Source: an uncultured Campylobacter sp. (GTDB lineage Bacteria; Campylobacterota; Campylobacteria; Campylobacterales; Campylobacteraceae). From it: a stretch of DNA of 42,173 bases. Location of the stretch: contig NZ_CALIBB010000135.1 of assembly GCF_938045595.1 (NCBI RefSeq), positions 1 through 42,173 on the forward strand. The letters are read 5' to 3'. Under the pieces are notes generated by a model that saw only the letters and a list, made by a program, of their open reading frames with translations, was not told where the DNA came from and ran no database searches. Positions 31,924 through 40,938 of this stretch are shown in pieces (positions within the stretch are counted from its first letter, which is position 1; every line of letters begins with the position of its first letter). The position numbers and the translations under genes are program-made.

Positions 31924-32573
31924 AATCTATATCCGCGTCTGCGAACGGTCTCGATCGTAGAGATATTTAGAGGCTTATCCATTTTCTGGCGGATTTGATT
32001 GATCGCGACTTCGATGACGTTTGGCGTAACGAGCTCAGGCTCCTCCCAGATGGCGTCTAGCAGCTGCTCTTTGCTTACGATCTGATCGCTGTGGCGCGCT
32101 AGGTGCGTTAGAACCTCAAACGGCTTGCCCTTAAGCTCAATCTCTTGACCTAGATATGTGATCTTTTCCTCATCCGGATCGATGATGAGATCGTCGATTT
32201 TGATGATATTTGAGCCACCGAAGCGAAGTCTAGCCTCAAGGCGCGCTACTAAAACATCAAAGTCGAAAGGTTTTTTGATAAAATCGTCCGCGCCAGCGCG
32301 AAGCGCTTTGATCTCGCTTTCTTTATCGTCTTTTGCAGATAGCACGACGACCGAGGTGCGCGCGGATTTTTGCTTAACCAATGCGATGAGATCGATGCCG
32401 TTGCCGTCAGCTAGCATCCAATCGGTTAGCACCAAATCATAATTTCTAATGCCGATATAATACTCTGCGTCCTTAAAACTCTCGGAAGTATCCGTCTGAT
32501 AGCCGAACTCCATCAAGCCCTCCGCTATCGTCTTGTTTAAAGTCACCTCGTCCTCGACTATTAAAATTCTCAT
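31902..32573 (-). CDS. cosR: OmpR-type response regulator, CosR/HsrA family
   Basis: A 223-residue regulator with an N-terminal receiver and a winged-helix DNA-binding domain. The DNA-binding half (from GSNIIKIDDLIIDPDEEKI to RRRGYRFCFPQKA) is nearly the sequence I know for C. jejuni CosR and H. pylori HsrA, essential orphan regulators of oxidative-stress and respiratory genes. Unlike those, this receiver has a canonical phospho-acceptor, D51 in LVLTDWML, with acidic residues at 8-9, S79 and K101. It is also followed by an overlapping histidine kinase gene. It may therefore be a phosphorylation-controlled relative of CosR. folB lies 76 bases upstream. Confidence 0.88.
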   Translation of the reverse strand: MRILIVEDEVTLNKTIAEGLMEFGYQTDTSESFKDAEYYIGIRNYDLVLTDWMLADGNGIDLIALVKQKSARTSVVVLSAKDDKESEIKALRAGADDFIKKPFDFDVLVARLEARLRFGGSNIIKIDDLIIDPDEEKITYLGQEIELKGKPFEVLTHLARHSDQIVSKEQLLDAIWEEPELVTPNVIEVAINQIRQKMDKPLNISTIETVRRRGYRFCFPQKA

Positions 32574-32649
32574 TTAATTTCCTTGCCTTAAAATTTTGCG
32601 GCGATTTTAACATATTTTAAGCAAAATTTCAAGATTTTTTAAAGAAATT

Positions 32650-32967
32650 TTAAAATTTTATCTCTATTTCCGCGCCGACGCTCGCGTCTTGTAAAATTTC
32701 GGGCTTTAAAATTTTCATATAAAAATAATCCATCGATCGAAATTTTGAGTGAAACTCCTGCGCGAAGTATTTTAGCGCGTCCTCTACGAGGCGAAATTTT
32801 TTCTCGCGGAACTCCGCTTTGATATATTCGCAAACCCGCGCATAGTCGATAAATTCCTCCGCTCCGAACTTCGCCCACACCCAGACGCGCTGCTCGCGCT
32901 TGCGCTCAAAATCCAGCGTCCCGATTATCGTGCCAAATTCCAGCTTTTCGATTAAAATTTTAATCAT
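32650..32967 (-). CDS. folB: Dihydroneopterin aldolase-like protein
   Basis: A 105-residue protein of the FolB family, which cleaves dihydroneopterin in folate synthesis. It shows the family's short alternating pattern: IKILIEKLEFGTIIGTLDFE at the start, an internal helix EDALKYFAQEF and KILKPEIL with the usual KP near the end. It is a little shorter than typical bacterial FolB (about 115-120) and diverged. It overlaps plsY by four bases (ATGA). Position next to cosR matches C. jejuni as I recall it. Confidence 0.8.
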   Translation of the reverse strand: MIKILIEKLEFGTIIGTLDFERKREQRVWVWAKFGAEEFIDYARVCEYIKAEFREKKFRLVEDALKYFAQEFHSKFRSMDYFYMKILKPEILQDASVGAEIEIKF

Positions 32968-33620
32968 ACTACGCGCTTTTCCTCGCCCTTAAGCAGCCTG
33001 GCGATATTCGGCGCGTGTTTGTAAAATACGATGAAAACTATCAGAAAGATCGGCGCATGAGTGTTGATCGCGGGCATCTGCGGATGGATCACGTAGCTTG
33101 CAATAACTAGCGCAAGCGCCGCTGCAAGCGATGCTACGGATGAAATTTTAACCGTCTTGCCGACTACAAACCAAACGGCAAGCGCGATGATAAGCTCGAT
33201 AGGGATGAAGCAAGCAAGCACGCCGGCTCCCGTAGCAATGCCTTTGCCGCCGTTAAATTTCAGATACGGGCTGAAGCAATGCCCAAGTACTGCAAAGACA
33301 GCCATGCTCCATAGCACGTTTTCATCAAAGCCTAAAGCCCGCGCGATCAGTATCGGCAGGACGCCCTTTAGCGCGTCGCAAGCGACCGTGAGGATCGCGA
33401 GCTTTTTTGCTTTTTGCGGATCGCGAGTTTTTAAGACGCGAAGGACGTTGGTGGCGCCTATGGAGCCGCTGCCCTCGCTTTTGATATCCACGCCGCCTAG
33501 GTATCTGCCGATCAAAAGCCCAAAGGGGATCGCAGCGATCAGATACGCCGCGACGTAGCACCAAAAATTCGGCGCCGTAACGATGCTAAGTAAAAATTCT
33601 AAAATTCCCGATTTTTTCAT
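32964..33620 (-). CDS. plsY: Glycerol-3-phosphate acyltransferase PlsY
   Basis: PlsY moves an acyl group from acyl-phosphate (made by PlsX) to glycerol-3-phosphate at the inner membrane, the first step of phospholipid synthesis. The 218-residue protein has about five transmembrane helices and the family motifs IPFGLLIGRYLGGVDI, GSGSIGATNVLR and FNGGKGIATGAGV. Its partner plsX is about 6 kb away in this window. It lies 9 bases after the HerA-like gene and overlaps folB. Confidence 0.95.
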   Translation of the reverse strand: MKKSGILEFLLSIVTAPNFWCYVAAYLIAAIPFGLLIGRYLGGVDIKSEGSGSIGATNVLRVLKTRDPQKAKKLAILTVACDALKGVLPILIARALGFDENVLWSMAVFAVLGHCFSPYLKFNGGKGIATGAGVLACFIPIELIIALAVWFVVGKTVKISSVASLAAALALVIASYVIHPQMPAINTHAPIFLIVFIVFYKHAPNIARLLKGEEKRVV

Positions 33621-33629
33621 AAAATCCCT

Positions 33630-35921
33630 TTAACTCTTCCAAAGTAGCGAAATTTTCTCGTCGTAAATGTCCGTTTTCTTCGGCGAAATTTCTTTCGTTT
33701 CGAGTTTAATATTTTTCAGATCCAGGCTCTGTTTTAGCGCGTCCACTTCGGCCTCAAATTTCTGTGTGAGCACCTCCAGCTCCTCTTGCAGCGCGCTTAG
33801 GCTATTTTCGGCATTTTTGGCTTCGCTTCGTTCATTTAAAATTTTATGTGCGCTCTTGGCGCCGCTGATCGCCTTGGAGATGTTGCTAGCGCTGCGCGAG
33901 CGACCTAAAAACGCGCCTAAGATCGCTCCGCCTATGTTTAGCGCCGCATCCACGCCGCGACTTAGCACGTCGCCCTTTTCCTTTTCATACTTTTCGCTAG
34001 CGCGCGAAATTTTATCCTCAAGGCGCGCCTTTTCCTTTTCAAATTTAGCCGTGATCTCGTCGGTTTTTGCCTCTAAAGCTTCATTCGCCCTATCGCCTAA
34101 GCGCACGAAAAACTCCTCCCTGCTCTCGCCCGGTTTTGAGAGCAGATCAAGCGCGCTAAAAAGTTCTAACTTTTCATTGCGATATAGCCACTCCTTAAAG
34201 CTTTTAAGCTGAGCGTTTAAATTTTTTGCTCCCGCGATGAAGCTAGGAAGCGCGCCGTAGAGCGAGCCCGCTTGCTCATGTCCGCTTAAATTTGCGACCT
34301 CTCGCGTGCTCGCCTCGCTCCAATCTATTTCGCCCCCGTCCGAAAGCGAAAGCAAAAAGGAGCGCTGCTGCGTAAAATCGACTCCCTTGTCGCAAAATCG
34401 CATCTTTGCGCTTGCATACAAATATGGGCTTAGCTCAAGACCCGCGCCGTAGCTATAAAGCTGCGAAATTTCAGCTGAAACCACCGGTTTAGCGGCGCCG
34501 GCGGATTTGACGCCTTGCGCAACACCCGGCACGGACGAAATTTCAGCCTTTTTGTCTTTCATTAAATTTGAAATTTGCTCGTTGCTTAAAGGACCCTTTA
34601 AATAGCTTAGCGCAAAGCGCGTCTCGATTACCCGCAGCACGTCCTCGTTGATGTTTTTTACCAAAAAATTTCGCTTTTTGAGGTTTGAAATTTTCTCCAT
34701 AAGCACGCTTTTGTCGATCGGATTTGAGCCGATACCGCTTAAGCCGCTGATGACGCGCTCCTTATCCTGCGTAGTCTGCAAGCGCCCGATAAACCACGTA
34801 CCGATGTTGCTAAGCCCCTTATAATCGAGATCGACCGGGTTTTGCGTCGATAATACGCAACCGAGACCGAAAGCGCGAGCCTGCTTTAGCAGCGTAAGCA
34901 TCGGAGTTTTGCTCGGCGGATTGCCGTTTGGCGGGAAGAAGCCGTAAATTTCATCCATATAAAGTATCGCGCGCAGCGAGCTAGTGCCGCTGGTGGTGCG
35001 CATCCATTTGATCATCTCGCCCAAAAGCAGTGTGACGAAAAACATCCTCTCATCGTCGTTTAGATGCGCAATGGAAAATATATTCGCCCTCGCCCTGCCG
35101 TTTTCATCAAAGAGCATCTTGGCGATATTTAGCCGCTCGCCCTCGCACCAAAGCTTAAAGCTCGGGCTTGCGATGAGCGCGTTAATCTTCATCGCAAGCG
35201 CCATTCGCTTATCGCTCGGAAAGAAGGTATTAACGTCAAAAACGCCGATCTTATCGAAAGGCGGGTTGCCGATCTGCGCGATGAGATCCACCACGCTCAC
35301 CCCCTCGCCTTTGTTAAAATGATAGGTGAGAATTTGGCTGATCAGTAAAAATTCTGGCGAGCTGAGATTATCGCTGCCGATCCCTGCGAGGCTTAGCACG
35401 CTAGTTGCGATACCGCCGATGTAATTATTCAGATCCTCCTCGTTTAAGCCTTTCGGCGCTTCAAAATCGCTTAGTAGGCTGATCCCAAGCCCTGCGCTTG
35501 ATTTGGGCGTATAAATTCTAAAATCGGCGCTGTTTTTCAAAAGCTCCACCCGCGCCAGGTCTTGATACGAGCCCTCGATCCCTTCGCGCCAGGTATTTGC
35601 GGTTTGCTCGGCGTACTCGCGCACGCTAAGACCTTTGTTTTGCGCCTCGGTCTCGTCGATATAGGGCTCAAAATCCTCGGCCCTCATCTGCGGGAAAGTA
35701 AGAGCTAAATTTGTCAGATCGCCTTTCGGATCGATGATGATGGATGGGATATTATCGATCGCGGCTTCCTCTAGCAGCGTGATGCCAAGTCCCGTTTTGC
35801 CGCTGCCGGTCATTCCTATGATGAGCGCGTGAGTCGTCAGATCCTTGTTTTTATAAAAAAACGGCTCGCCGTTTTCAAGCCCCAGATAAAAAAGCTTTAA
35901 ATTTTCTTGAAGCGTTTTCAT
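33630..35921 (-). CDS. HerA-like DUF853 ATPase
   Basis: A 763-residue P-loop ATPase of the HerA/FtsK superfamily, DUF853 branch. Walker A is GMTGSGKT (36-43), followed by SIIIDPKGDLTNLAL; Walker B is ILYMDEIYGFFPP, then the sensor stretch LKQARAFGLGCVLSTQNP and an arginine-finger-like FIGRLQTTQDKERV. The last third (about 600-740) is a long charged coiled coil interrupted by a Gly/Ala-rich stretch (NIGGAILGAFLG). Family members are proposed to translocate DNA or proteins but are poorly studied. First gene of the minus-strand run that leads to plsY; promoter at 35952-35957. Confidence 0.85.
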   Translation of the reverse strand: MKTLQENLKLFYLGLENGEPFFYKNKDLTTHALIIGMTGSGKTGLGITLLEEAAIDNIPSIIIDPKGDLTNLALTFPQMRAEDFEPYIDETEAQNKGLSVREYAEQTANTWREGIEGSYQDLARVELLKNSADFRIYTPKSSAGLGISLLSDFEAPKGLNEEDLNNYIGGIATSVLSLAGIGSDNLSSPEFLLISQILTYHFNKGEGVSVVDLIAQIGNPPFDKIGVFDVNTFFPSDKRMALAMKINALIASPSFKLWCEGERLNIAKMLFDENGRARANIFSIAHLNDDERMFFVTLLLGEMIKWMRTTSGTSSLRAILYMDEIYGFFPPNGNPPSKTPMLTLLKQARAFGLGCVLSTQNPVDLDYKGLSNIGTWFIGRLQTTQDKERVISGLSGIGSNPIDKSVLMEKISNLKKRNFLVKNINEDVLRVIETRFALSYLKGPLSNEQISNLMKDKKAEISSVPGVAQGVKSAGAAKPVVSAEISQLYSYGAGLELSPYLYASAKMRFCDKGVDFTQQRSFLLSLSDGGEIDWSEASTREVANLSGHEQAGSLYGALPSFIAGAKNLNAQLKSFKEWLYRNEKLELFSALDLLSKPGESREEFFVRLGDRANEALEAKTDEITAKFEKEKARLEDKISRASEKYEKEKGDVLSRGVDAALNIGGAILGAFLGRSRSASNISKAISGAKSAHKILNERSEAKNAENSLSALQEELEVLTQKFEAEVDALKQSLDLKNIKLETKEISPKKTDIYDEKISLLWKS

Positions 35922-35951
35922 TGCGTTCCTTAAATTTGCAATTTGTGCGGC

Positions 35952-35957
35952 ATTATA
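35952..35957 (-). promoter_or_regulatory. -10 box for the HerA-like/plsY run
   Basis: On the minus strand the sequence reads AAATGATATAATGCCGC; TATAAT lies 31 bases ahead of the HerA-like ATG. It is divergent from the promoter of the MetF-like gene in the same 94-base gap. Confidence 0.5.
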
Positions 35958-35985
35958 TCATTTAAATTTTTAAATTTAAATTTGC

Positions 35986-35991
35986 TAAAAT
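35986..35991 (+). promoter_or_regulatory. -10 box for the MetF-like gene
   Basis: TAAAAT in TTTGCTAAAATGCGCG, about 25 bases before the GTG start, downstream of an AT-rich, T-run-containing stretch. Confidence 0.4.
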
Positions 35992-36015
35992 GCGCGAAAA
36001 ATCAAGGAATGGTAA

Positions 36016-36939
36016 GTGTTAAAAGAAAAAATTAGAAACGGAAAAAGCGGAATTTTGCTCTATGGCATCGTTCCGCCTAAAATCACGTCCTCTCAAGACG
36101 AGCTCGAGCGCCTGGGTACGGCGTGGTCGCAGCGCCTAGGCGAATGCGAATGCGACGGCATCGTCATCTACGATCTACAAGATGAAAGCGCACGCACGAA
36201 AGATGAGCGGACCTTCCCTTTTGTGCATACGATCGATCCTGCGCGCTATTACACGCAGTATCTACACACTGATAAAGAAGCGATCATCTACCGCGCGGTA
36301 GGCAAATATGATGAAGCGGAATTTTGCGAAATTCTAAGACATGCCGCAAGCGGACTGGGTGTTTTCGTGGGGGCGAGCTCTAAAAACGAAGAATGCAAAC
36401 TGCATCTAAGCCGCGCCTATGAGATCAAGCGACTCGTGGCACCGCATCTTTGTCTAGGCGGCATCTGCATACCCGAGCGCCACGAAAAGAGCCGCGACGA
36501 GCACCTTAAAATCGCGGAGAAGACTGCGGACGGGTGCGAATTTTTTATCACTCAGGCGGTTTATAATGTACAAAACGCCAAAGATTTCATCGACGATTAC
36601 GCCGCTTTGGAGTGCAAAAAGGTGCCTATAATCTTTACTTTCACGCCGTGCGGTAGCCTAAAGACGCTTGAGTTTATGAAATGGCTTGGCATCTCGGTGC
36701 CAGATTTTCTGCAGCAGCGACTGCAAAGCAGCGTCGATATCTTGCAAAGTTCAACAGCACTGTGCGCGGAGATGTTTGATTTCATCTATAAATACGCCCT
36801 CGCAAAAGGGGTGAGCGTGGGCGCAAACGTCGAGAGCGTAAGCACCCGCCGCGTCGAAATCGAAGCCTCGCTCAGCTTACTAAAAGAGATCAGAAAAATT
36901 ATCCTTAAGCACGAGAATTTGGGATTTTACGTTATTTAA
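36016..36939 (+). CDS. MetF-superfamily protein (methylenetetrahydrofolate reductase-like)
   Basis: A 307-residue protein with the look of a TIM-barrel methylenetetrahydrofolate reductase. GILLYGIVPPK near the start corresponds to the family's first strand, ICIPERHEKSRDEHLKI and ADGCEFFITQAVYNV to the flavin- and folate-binding region, and VPIIFTFTPCGSLKTLEFMK to a later strand. The classic SFEFFPP start of true MetF is missing, so it is likely a paralogue whose substrate may differ. The start is GTG at 36016 with AAGGA 11 bases upstream. It stands alone between divergent HerA-like and convergent fabH genes. Confidence 0.7.
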   Translation: MLKEKIRNGKSGILLYGIVPPKITSSQDELERLGTAWSQRLGECECDGIVIYDLQDESARTKDERTFPFVHTIDPARYYTQYLHTDKEAIIYRAVGKYDEAEFCEILRHAASGLGVFVGASSKNEECKLHLSRAYEIKRLVAPHLCLGGICIPERHEKSRDEHLKIAEKTADGCEFFITQAVYNVQNAKDFIDDYAALECKKVPIIFTFTPCGSLKTLEFMKWLGISVPDFLQQRLQSSVDILQSSTALCAEMFDFIYKYALAKGVSVGANVESVSTRRVEIEASLSLLKEIRKIILKHENLGFYVI

Positions 36940-37885
36940 AATTTTAAATCGGGTACACGAGTAAAACGCTAGATAGTCCAAGCTAGCGGAGGAATTTTAG
37001 ATAATTTCGGATCGCTTTTTAAAAAATAATCGAAATTTTATCCGAATGGAATTTGAACTTAAAATTTATAAAAAATTGCCTTAATAATATGCTTTAATAC
37101 CTGTCGTCCGTAACTGCAAGATGATATTTCGTGCTAAAATTTCCCAATGCTTACAATGACATTGAGCTAGGCATATCATCAAACCTATAAATCGCTGTAG
37201 CTTTCGCACTAAAGCTAAGTGCATTGACCGCTTTAGTATGCAGCTGATGTGAACGCGCCCTCCGGCTCGCCGCTATCTACACAGGGATAAATGTATATTG
37301 TATAACGGGAGATAGCTGGAGATTTTAACGCCCTATAGATTTAGAGATACGACGCCTCTTCGCTCATGGCATAGCGTCCTTTATTGTTCCATTCGTAGTA
37401 TTTGATTTAAATTTACCGGCATTTATGCTAAATTTCAAATCTAAGGCAATTTGATGCTTGCTGTTGTGAGCGTTTTGGTATTTGAATTTTATTCTACAGC
37501 CTATATGTAAGTCGCTAAAAAGATCCACCATACGCCGCCGTAAAAATACTTGCCGAGCTTTGCAGCTAATTACAAGCCGTTAATGTATAGAATCAGCTGA
37601 AATTAACACCCATTTAAGCTATTGCATATTTGATTTCTTTTATATTCTAAAAGCCCGCCACCAAAAAGCAGCAGACCTAAGACTAACGTCGTTTTACTAT
37701 CTCACGCAGAAGCCGATACGCAAACTGCGCAAGATTATAATATGCTTTCAATCGCAAACGCTTCATTTTAAAATTTTGAAACCTAACTCGGAATAAATAT
37801 AAATTTGAAATTAGTTTTGTAAATAAGCTTGGAATTTTAACTCTTAAATATGGCGAAATTCAAAGATAATGAAATTTAAAAAGCA
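36940..37885. other. Long gene-free convergent region
   Basis: About 945 bases between the MetF-like gene and fabH with no intact gene. The composition is more AT-rich and less codon-structured than elsewhere. Minus-strand fragments between about 37150 and 37410 look like a decayed gene (listed separately). Further short protein-like pieces on the same strand near 37430-37560 (for example LGKYFYGGVWWIFLATYI) suggest the decay extends upstream. I see no RNA gene or clear terminator. Confidence 0.5.
37151..37403 (-). pseudogene. Candidate decayed gene remnant
   Basis: On the minus strand one frame reads KYYEWNNKGRYAMSEEASYL, hits TAA at 37343-37341, and continues in the same frame as IYRALKSPAISRYTIYIYPC to a stop at 37235. 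A shifted frame then gives AVNALSFSAKATAIYRFDDM up to a stop at 37151. The pieces are protein-like in composition and lie in order, as expected of a gene with one nonsense and one frameshift change. I cannot name the family. It could also be chance in a compositionally biased genome. Confidence 0.35.
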
Positions 37886-38884
37886 CTAGTTTATGCTCTT
37901 GCCACCGAATTTTAAAAGCGCGCTGCCCCACGTAAAGCCGCCGCCGAACGCATCCAAAAGCATAAGCGAGCCGTTTTTGAGCCTGCCGCTCTCATAAGCG
38001 TCATTTATCGCCATCGGGATAGACGCCGAGCTCGTGTTGCCGTATTTGCCGATCGTAAGTACGCACTGCTCGTCGCTAAATTCTAGTCTCGCCTTAACCG
38101 CCTCGATGATGCGTAAATTTGCCTGATGCGGGATGAAAAGATCGACCTGCTCGGGCAAAATTTTATTTTTCGCCAAAATCTCCACGACGTCGTTACTAAG
38201 CGTCGGCACCGCGATTTTAAAGACCTCGCGCCCCGCCATCTGCATGAAGCCTAGCTTTTCGTCAATGATTTTTTGGCTGAGTGGATTGACGCTGCCTGGG
38301 GCTGCGGTAATGAGAAGATCACCCTTGCTGCCGTCGCTAGCGGTATGAACGTCGATGATTTCGTTATCGTCGCGCGCCGCGATAACCGCAGCGCCCGCAC
38401 CGTCGCCGAAAAGTATGCACGTAGCACGGTCGCTCCAATCGACTATCGAGCTTAGTTTTTCCGTGCCGATTATCAGCACGTGTTTTTTGGCACCGCTTTC
38501 GATGAGGGATTTTGCGAGCTCCAAAAGATAGATGAAGCCCGTACAGGCGGCATTTATATCAAATGCCGTGATGCCGAAATTTAAGCCCAGTTTATCTGCT
38601 ATGACGCACGCAGTCGAGGGCATACAGAAGTAATCGGGCGAGATCGTGGCGCAAATTATCGCATCGATCTCGTTTTTTTGTAAGCCGCTACGCTCGATCG
38701 CCTTTAACGCCGCTTTCGCGCCTAGATCGCTAGTGGTTTCGCCCTTTGCGATACGGCGCTCATGAATGCCCGTTCGCTTGACGATCCATTCATCGCTCGT
38801 TTCAACCATCTTTTCAAGATCGAAATTGGTTAAAATTTCGCTCGGCGCGTATGCTGCGATTGAGATCATCGAGGCTTTTTGCAT
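37886..38884 (-). CDS. fabH: 3-oxoacyl-ACP synthase III
   Basis: FabH condenses acetyl-CoA with malonyl-ACP to start fatty acid synthesis. The 332-residue protein carries the catalytic triad: Cys114 in NAACTGFIYL, His in IPHQANLRIIE and Asn in GKYGNTSSASIP, plus the C-terminal GGGFTWGSALL. It is the last gene of ndk-yceD-rpmF-plsX-fabH, 8 bases after plsX, an arrangement that joins phospholipid and fatty acid synthesis. Confidence 0.96.
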   Translation of the reverse strand: MQKASMISIAAYAPSEILTNFDLEKMVETSDEWIVKRTGIHERRIAKGETTSDLGAKAALKAIERSGLQKNEIDAIICATISPDYFCMPSTACVIADKLGLNFGITAFDINAACTGFIYLLELAKSLIESGAKKHVLIIGTEKLSSIVDWSDRATCILFGDGAGAAVIAARDDNEIIDVHTASDGSKGDLLITAAPGSVNPLSQKIIDEKLGFMQMAGREVFKIAVPTLSNDVVEILAKNKILPEQVDLFIPHQANLRIIEAVKARLEFSDEQCVLTIGKYGNTSSASIPMAINDAYESGRLKNGSLMLLDAFGGGFTWGSALLKFGGKSIN

Positions 38885-38892
38885 TCGTTTTC

Positions 38893-39885
38893 CTATTCGT
38901 TTGAAGAAATTTCGCTTTCTATCGCGGAGTTGATTTTGGAATCTGCAAATTTAAGCGCCTGAAAGATCGCATTTTTAACGGCTTTCGGAGTGCTTTTGCC
39001 ATGGCTTATGATGACGCATTCTTTGACGCCTAAAAGTGGCGCGCCGCCGTATTCGTCGTAGTCCGTGCTTTTTTTGATTATCTTAAAGACGCGCTTCATC
39101 AAGATGGAGCCAGCGATGGCGATCGGGGATTTTTTCGTTTCGTTTTTAATAAGTTTTCCGATAGCGCTTGCGACACCTTCGCTGGATTTTAGCATAATGT
39201 TACCGATAAATCCATCGCAAACTACGACATCCACGGAGCCGTCAAAAATTTGATTGCCTTCGACATTTCCGATAAAATTTTGCATCTTCTTAAGCATATG
39301 AAAGGTTTCTTTTGTTACCTCGTTGCCTTTACTATCCTCCTCGCCGTTGGATAATAAGCCGATGCGTGGTGCGTTTAAACCCATAATCTCCTTGGCATAT
39401 GCTTCGCCCATAATCGCAAATTGAAACAAATTCTCAGGCTTGCAATCCACATAAGCGCCCACATCTAGCACAAGCGTGCGACCGCCTATGGAATTTGGCA
39501 TCAGCGTAGCAATCGCCGGGCGCAAGATACCTTTGAGCCTTCCTATGCGAAGCGTCGCAAGACTCATCGTAGCGCCGCTATGTCCTGCGGATACCACGGC
39601 TTTGCAAGTGCCGTCTTTTACTAGATCGACCGCTTTAAAGATGCTGCTCTCTTTGCGTTTGAGAGCGTCGGTTGCGCCCTCTTTCATCTCGAAAACTTCG
39701 CTTGCAGCTACGTAAGTAATATATTTCTCAAAGCCTTGATCTTGTGGAATAAAAGGCTTGATTTGCGCTTCGTCGCCTACCAAAAATGCATTAAATTTAC
39801 GCTCTCGCAGCGCATCTACGACTCCGTTTATTATCGGCTCGCAGCCGAAATCACCGCCCATCGCGTCTATAGCAACGGAAATCAT
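38893..39885 (-). CDS. plsX: Phosphate acyltransferase PlsX
   Basis: PlsX converts acyl-ACP to acyl-phosphate, the substrate of PlsY. The 330-residue protein starts with SVAIDAMGGDFGCEPIINGV and contains SAGHSGATMSLATLRIGRL, RPAIATLMP, DVGAYVDCKPENLFQFA and EYGGAPLLGVKECVIISHGK, all family signatures. The length is normal. It starts 4 bases after rpmF and precedes fabH. Confidence 0.96.
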   Translation of the reverse strand: MISVAIDAMGGDFGCEPIINGVVDALRERKFNAFLVGDEAQIKPFIPQDQGFEKYITYVAASEVFEMKEGATDALKRKESSIFKAVDLVKDGTCKAVVSAGHSGATMSLATLRIGRLKGILRPAIATLMPNSIGGRTLVLDVGAYVDCKPENLFQFAIMGEAYAKEIMGLNAPRIGLLSNGEEDSKGNEVTKETFHMLKKMQNFIGNVEGNQIFDGSVDVVVCDGFIGNIMLKSSEGVASAIGKLIKNETKKSPIAIAGSILMKRVFKIIKKSTDYDEYGGAPLLGVKECVIISHGKSTPKAVKNAIFQALKFADSKINSAIESEISSNE

Positions 39886-39889
39886 CGGA

Positions 39890-40036
39890 TTAATATTCGC
39901 CCGTAGTTTTGTTTATTCTATGCGGAATTTTCCAGCTTCCGTCTTTATCTTTGACGGGAATCGGAAGGGTCACTTTGTAGTGAGTGCGTCTTTTCGCCGC
40001 ACGAGTTTTACTAACTCTTCGCTTTGGAACTGCCAT
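39890..40036 (-). CDS. rpmF: 50S ribosomal protein L32
   Basis: A 48-residue protein read directly from the minus strand: it begins MAVPKRRVSKTRAAKRRTHY and ends INKTTGEY. This is the usual L32 start (MAVPKRRxSxxR) and composition. AAAGGAGAAAAA precedes the ATG at 40036. L32 belongs to the large ribosomal subunit. This version lacks the four zinc-binding cysteines of the C+ form, as is common in this group. It sits between yceD and plsX, the order found in many bacteria. Confidence 0.95.
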   Translation of the reverse strand: MAVPKRRVSKTRAAKRRTHYKVTLPIPVKDKDGSWKIPHRINKTTGEY

Positions 40037-40054
40037 TTTTTCTCCTTTATAAAT

Positions 40055-40408
40055 TTAGTTCTTGCATTCTTCGCAATAAAAATAGTCGCTTTTAAAAGCT
40101 TCCGTTTCGCTTCTTAAAATTTCATCCAGATCAACTTCGGCGCCGAAAAACTCCATAACATCCAAGCTTTCGTGCCTTTCGTCGTTAAAAACGCCTTCGC
40201 TTAAAAGCAAATTTACGCTCTCGTTTACGTCAAGATCAAATTCTTTGCCGCAGCGGTCGCAAATGTATGGAATTTTACCCTTAATTTCGCCCTTGCACTC
40301 TACAAACTTAGAGTCCTTTCGTTTTAAATTTCCGCTAAGCTTAAGTCCGTCCCTCGAAATTTCAAACGGCACGGGCGCGGCGGAAATTTTAGCAAAAGCG
40401 ATCTTCAC
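40055..40408 (-). CDS. YceD/DUF177 family protein
   Basis: A 117-residue protein of the DUF177 (YceD) family, linked to 23S rRNA accumulation in bacteria and plants and typically encoded next to rpmF, as here. The family core is GEIKGKIPYICDRCGKEFDL, whose CxxC, with YFYCEECKN at the C-terminus, could bind zinc. It starts 9 bases after ndk and precedes rpmF by 18 bases. Confidence 0.88.
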   Translation of the reverse strand: MKIAFAKISAAPVPFEISRDGLKLSGNLKRKDSKFVECKGEIKGKIPYICDRCGKEFDLDVNESVNLLLSEGVFNDERHESLDVMEFFGAEVDLDEILRSETEAFKSDYFYCEECKN

Positions 40409-40417
40409 GCGGTACTC

Positions 40418-40831
40418 TTAGCAAATTTCTCTTTTTGCAAAGAAAAATGCGATCTCGGTTTTTGCGTTTTCTAGGCTGTCGCTGCCGTGAACGGCGTTAG
40501 CGTCGATGCTGTCCGCAAAGTCCGCTCTGATCGTGCCTTTATCGGCTTTTTTCGGATCGGTAGCGCCCATTAGCGCACGATTTTTAGCTACGGCATCATC
40601 GCCTTCTAGCACCATTACGACCACCGGACCGCTAGTCATAAACTCAATCAGATCCTTATAAAAAGGGCGATCCTTGTGAATTTCATAAAATTTACCCGCA
40701 TCTTCAGCGCTTAGGCATAATTTTTTAGCCGCTGCGATTCTTAGTCCGTGGCTTTCGAAACGATCGATAATTTTGCCGATAACGCCCTTTTTAACGGCAT
40801 CAGGCTTAATAATAGAAAGCGTTTGCTGCAT
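40418..40831 (-). CDS. ndk: Nucleoside diphosphate kinase
   Basis: Ndk passes phosphate from ATP to other nucleoside diphosphates. The 137-residue protein is complete: TLSIIKPDAVKKGVIGKII at the start, then the phospho-His H115 in NAVHGSDSLENA, with GATDPKKADKGTIR before it. It is the first gene of the ndk-yceD-rpmF-plsX-fabH run, with its own promoter at 40857-40862 and the ribosome site AAGGAG. Confidence 0.97.
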   Translation of the reverse strand: MQQTLSIIKPDAVKKGVIGKIIDRFESHGLRIAAAKKLCLSAEDAGKFYEIHKDRPFYKDLIEFMTSGPVVVMVLEGDDAVAKNRALMGATDPKKADKGTIRADFADSIDANAVHGSDSLENAKTEIAFFFAKREIC

Positions 40832-40856
40832 ATAATCTCCTTAAAGTGAAAGGCGG

Positions 40857-40862
40857 ATTGTA
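40857..40862 (-). promoter_or_regulatory. -10 box for the ndk operon
   Basis: On the minus strand TACAAT in TTTTCGATACAATCCGCC, 25 bases before the ndk ATG. Confidence 0.5.
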
Positions 40863-40938
40863 TCGAAAAATAGGTTAAAATTTATTTAAGGATTGAATGA
40901 ATTAAAATTCCGCGCATTTGATCGCGGAATTTTATCTG

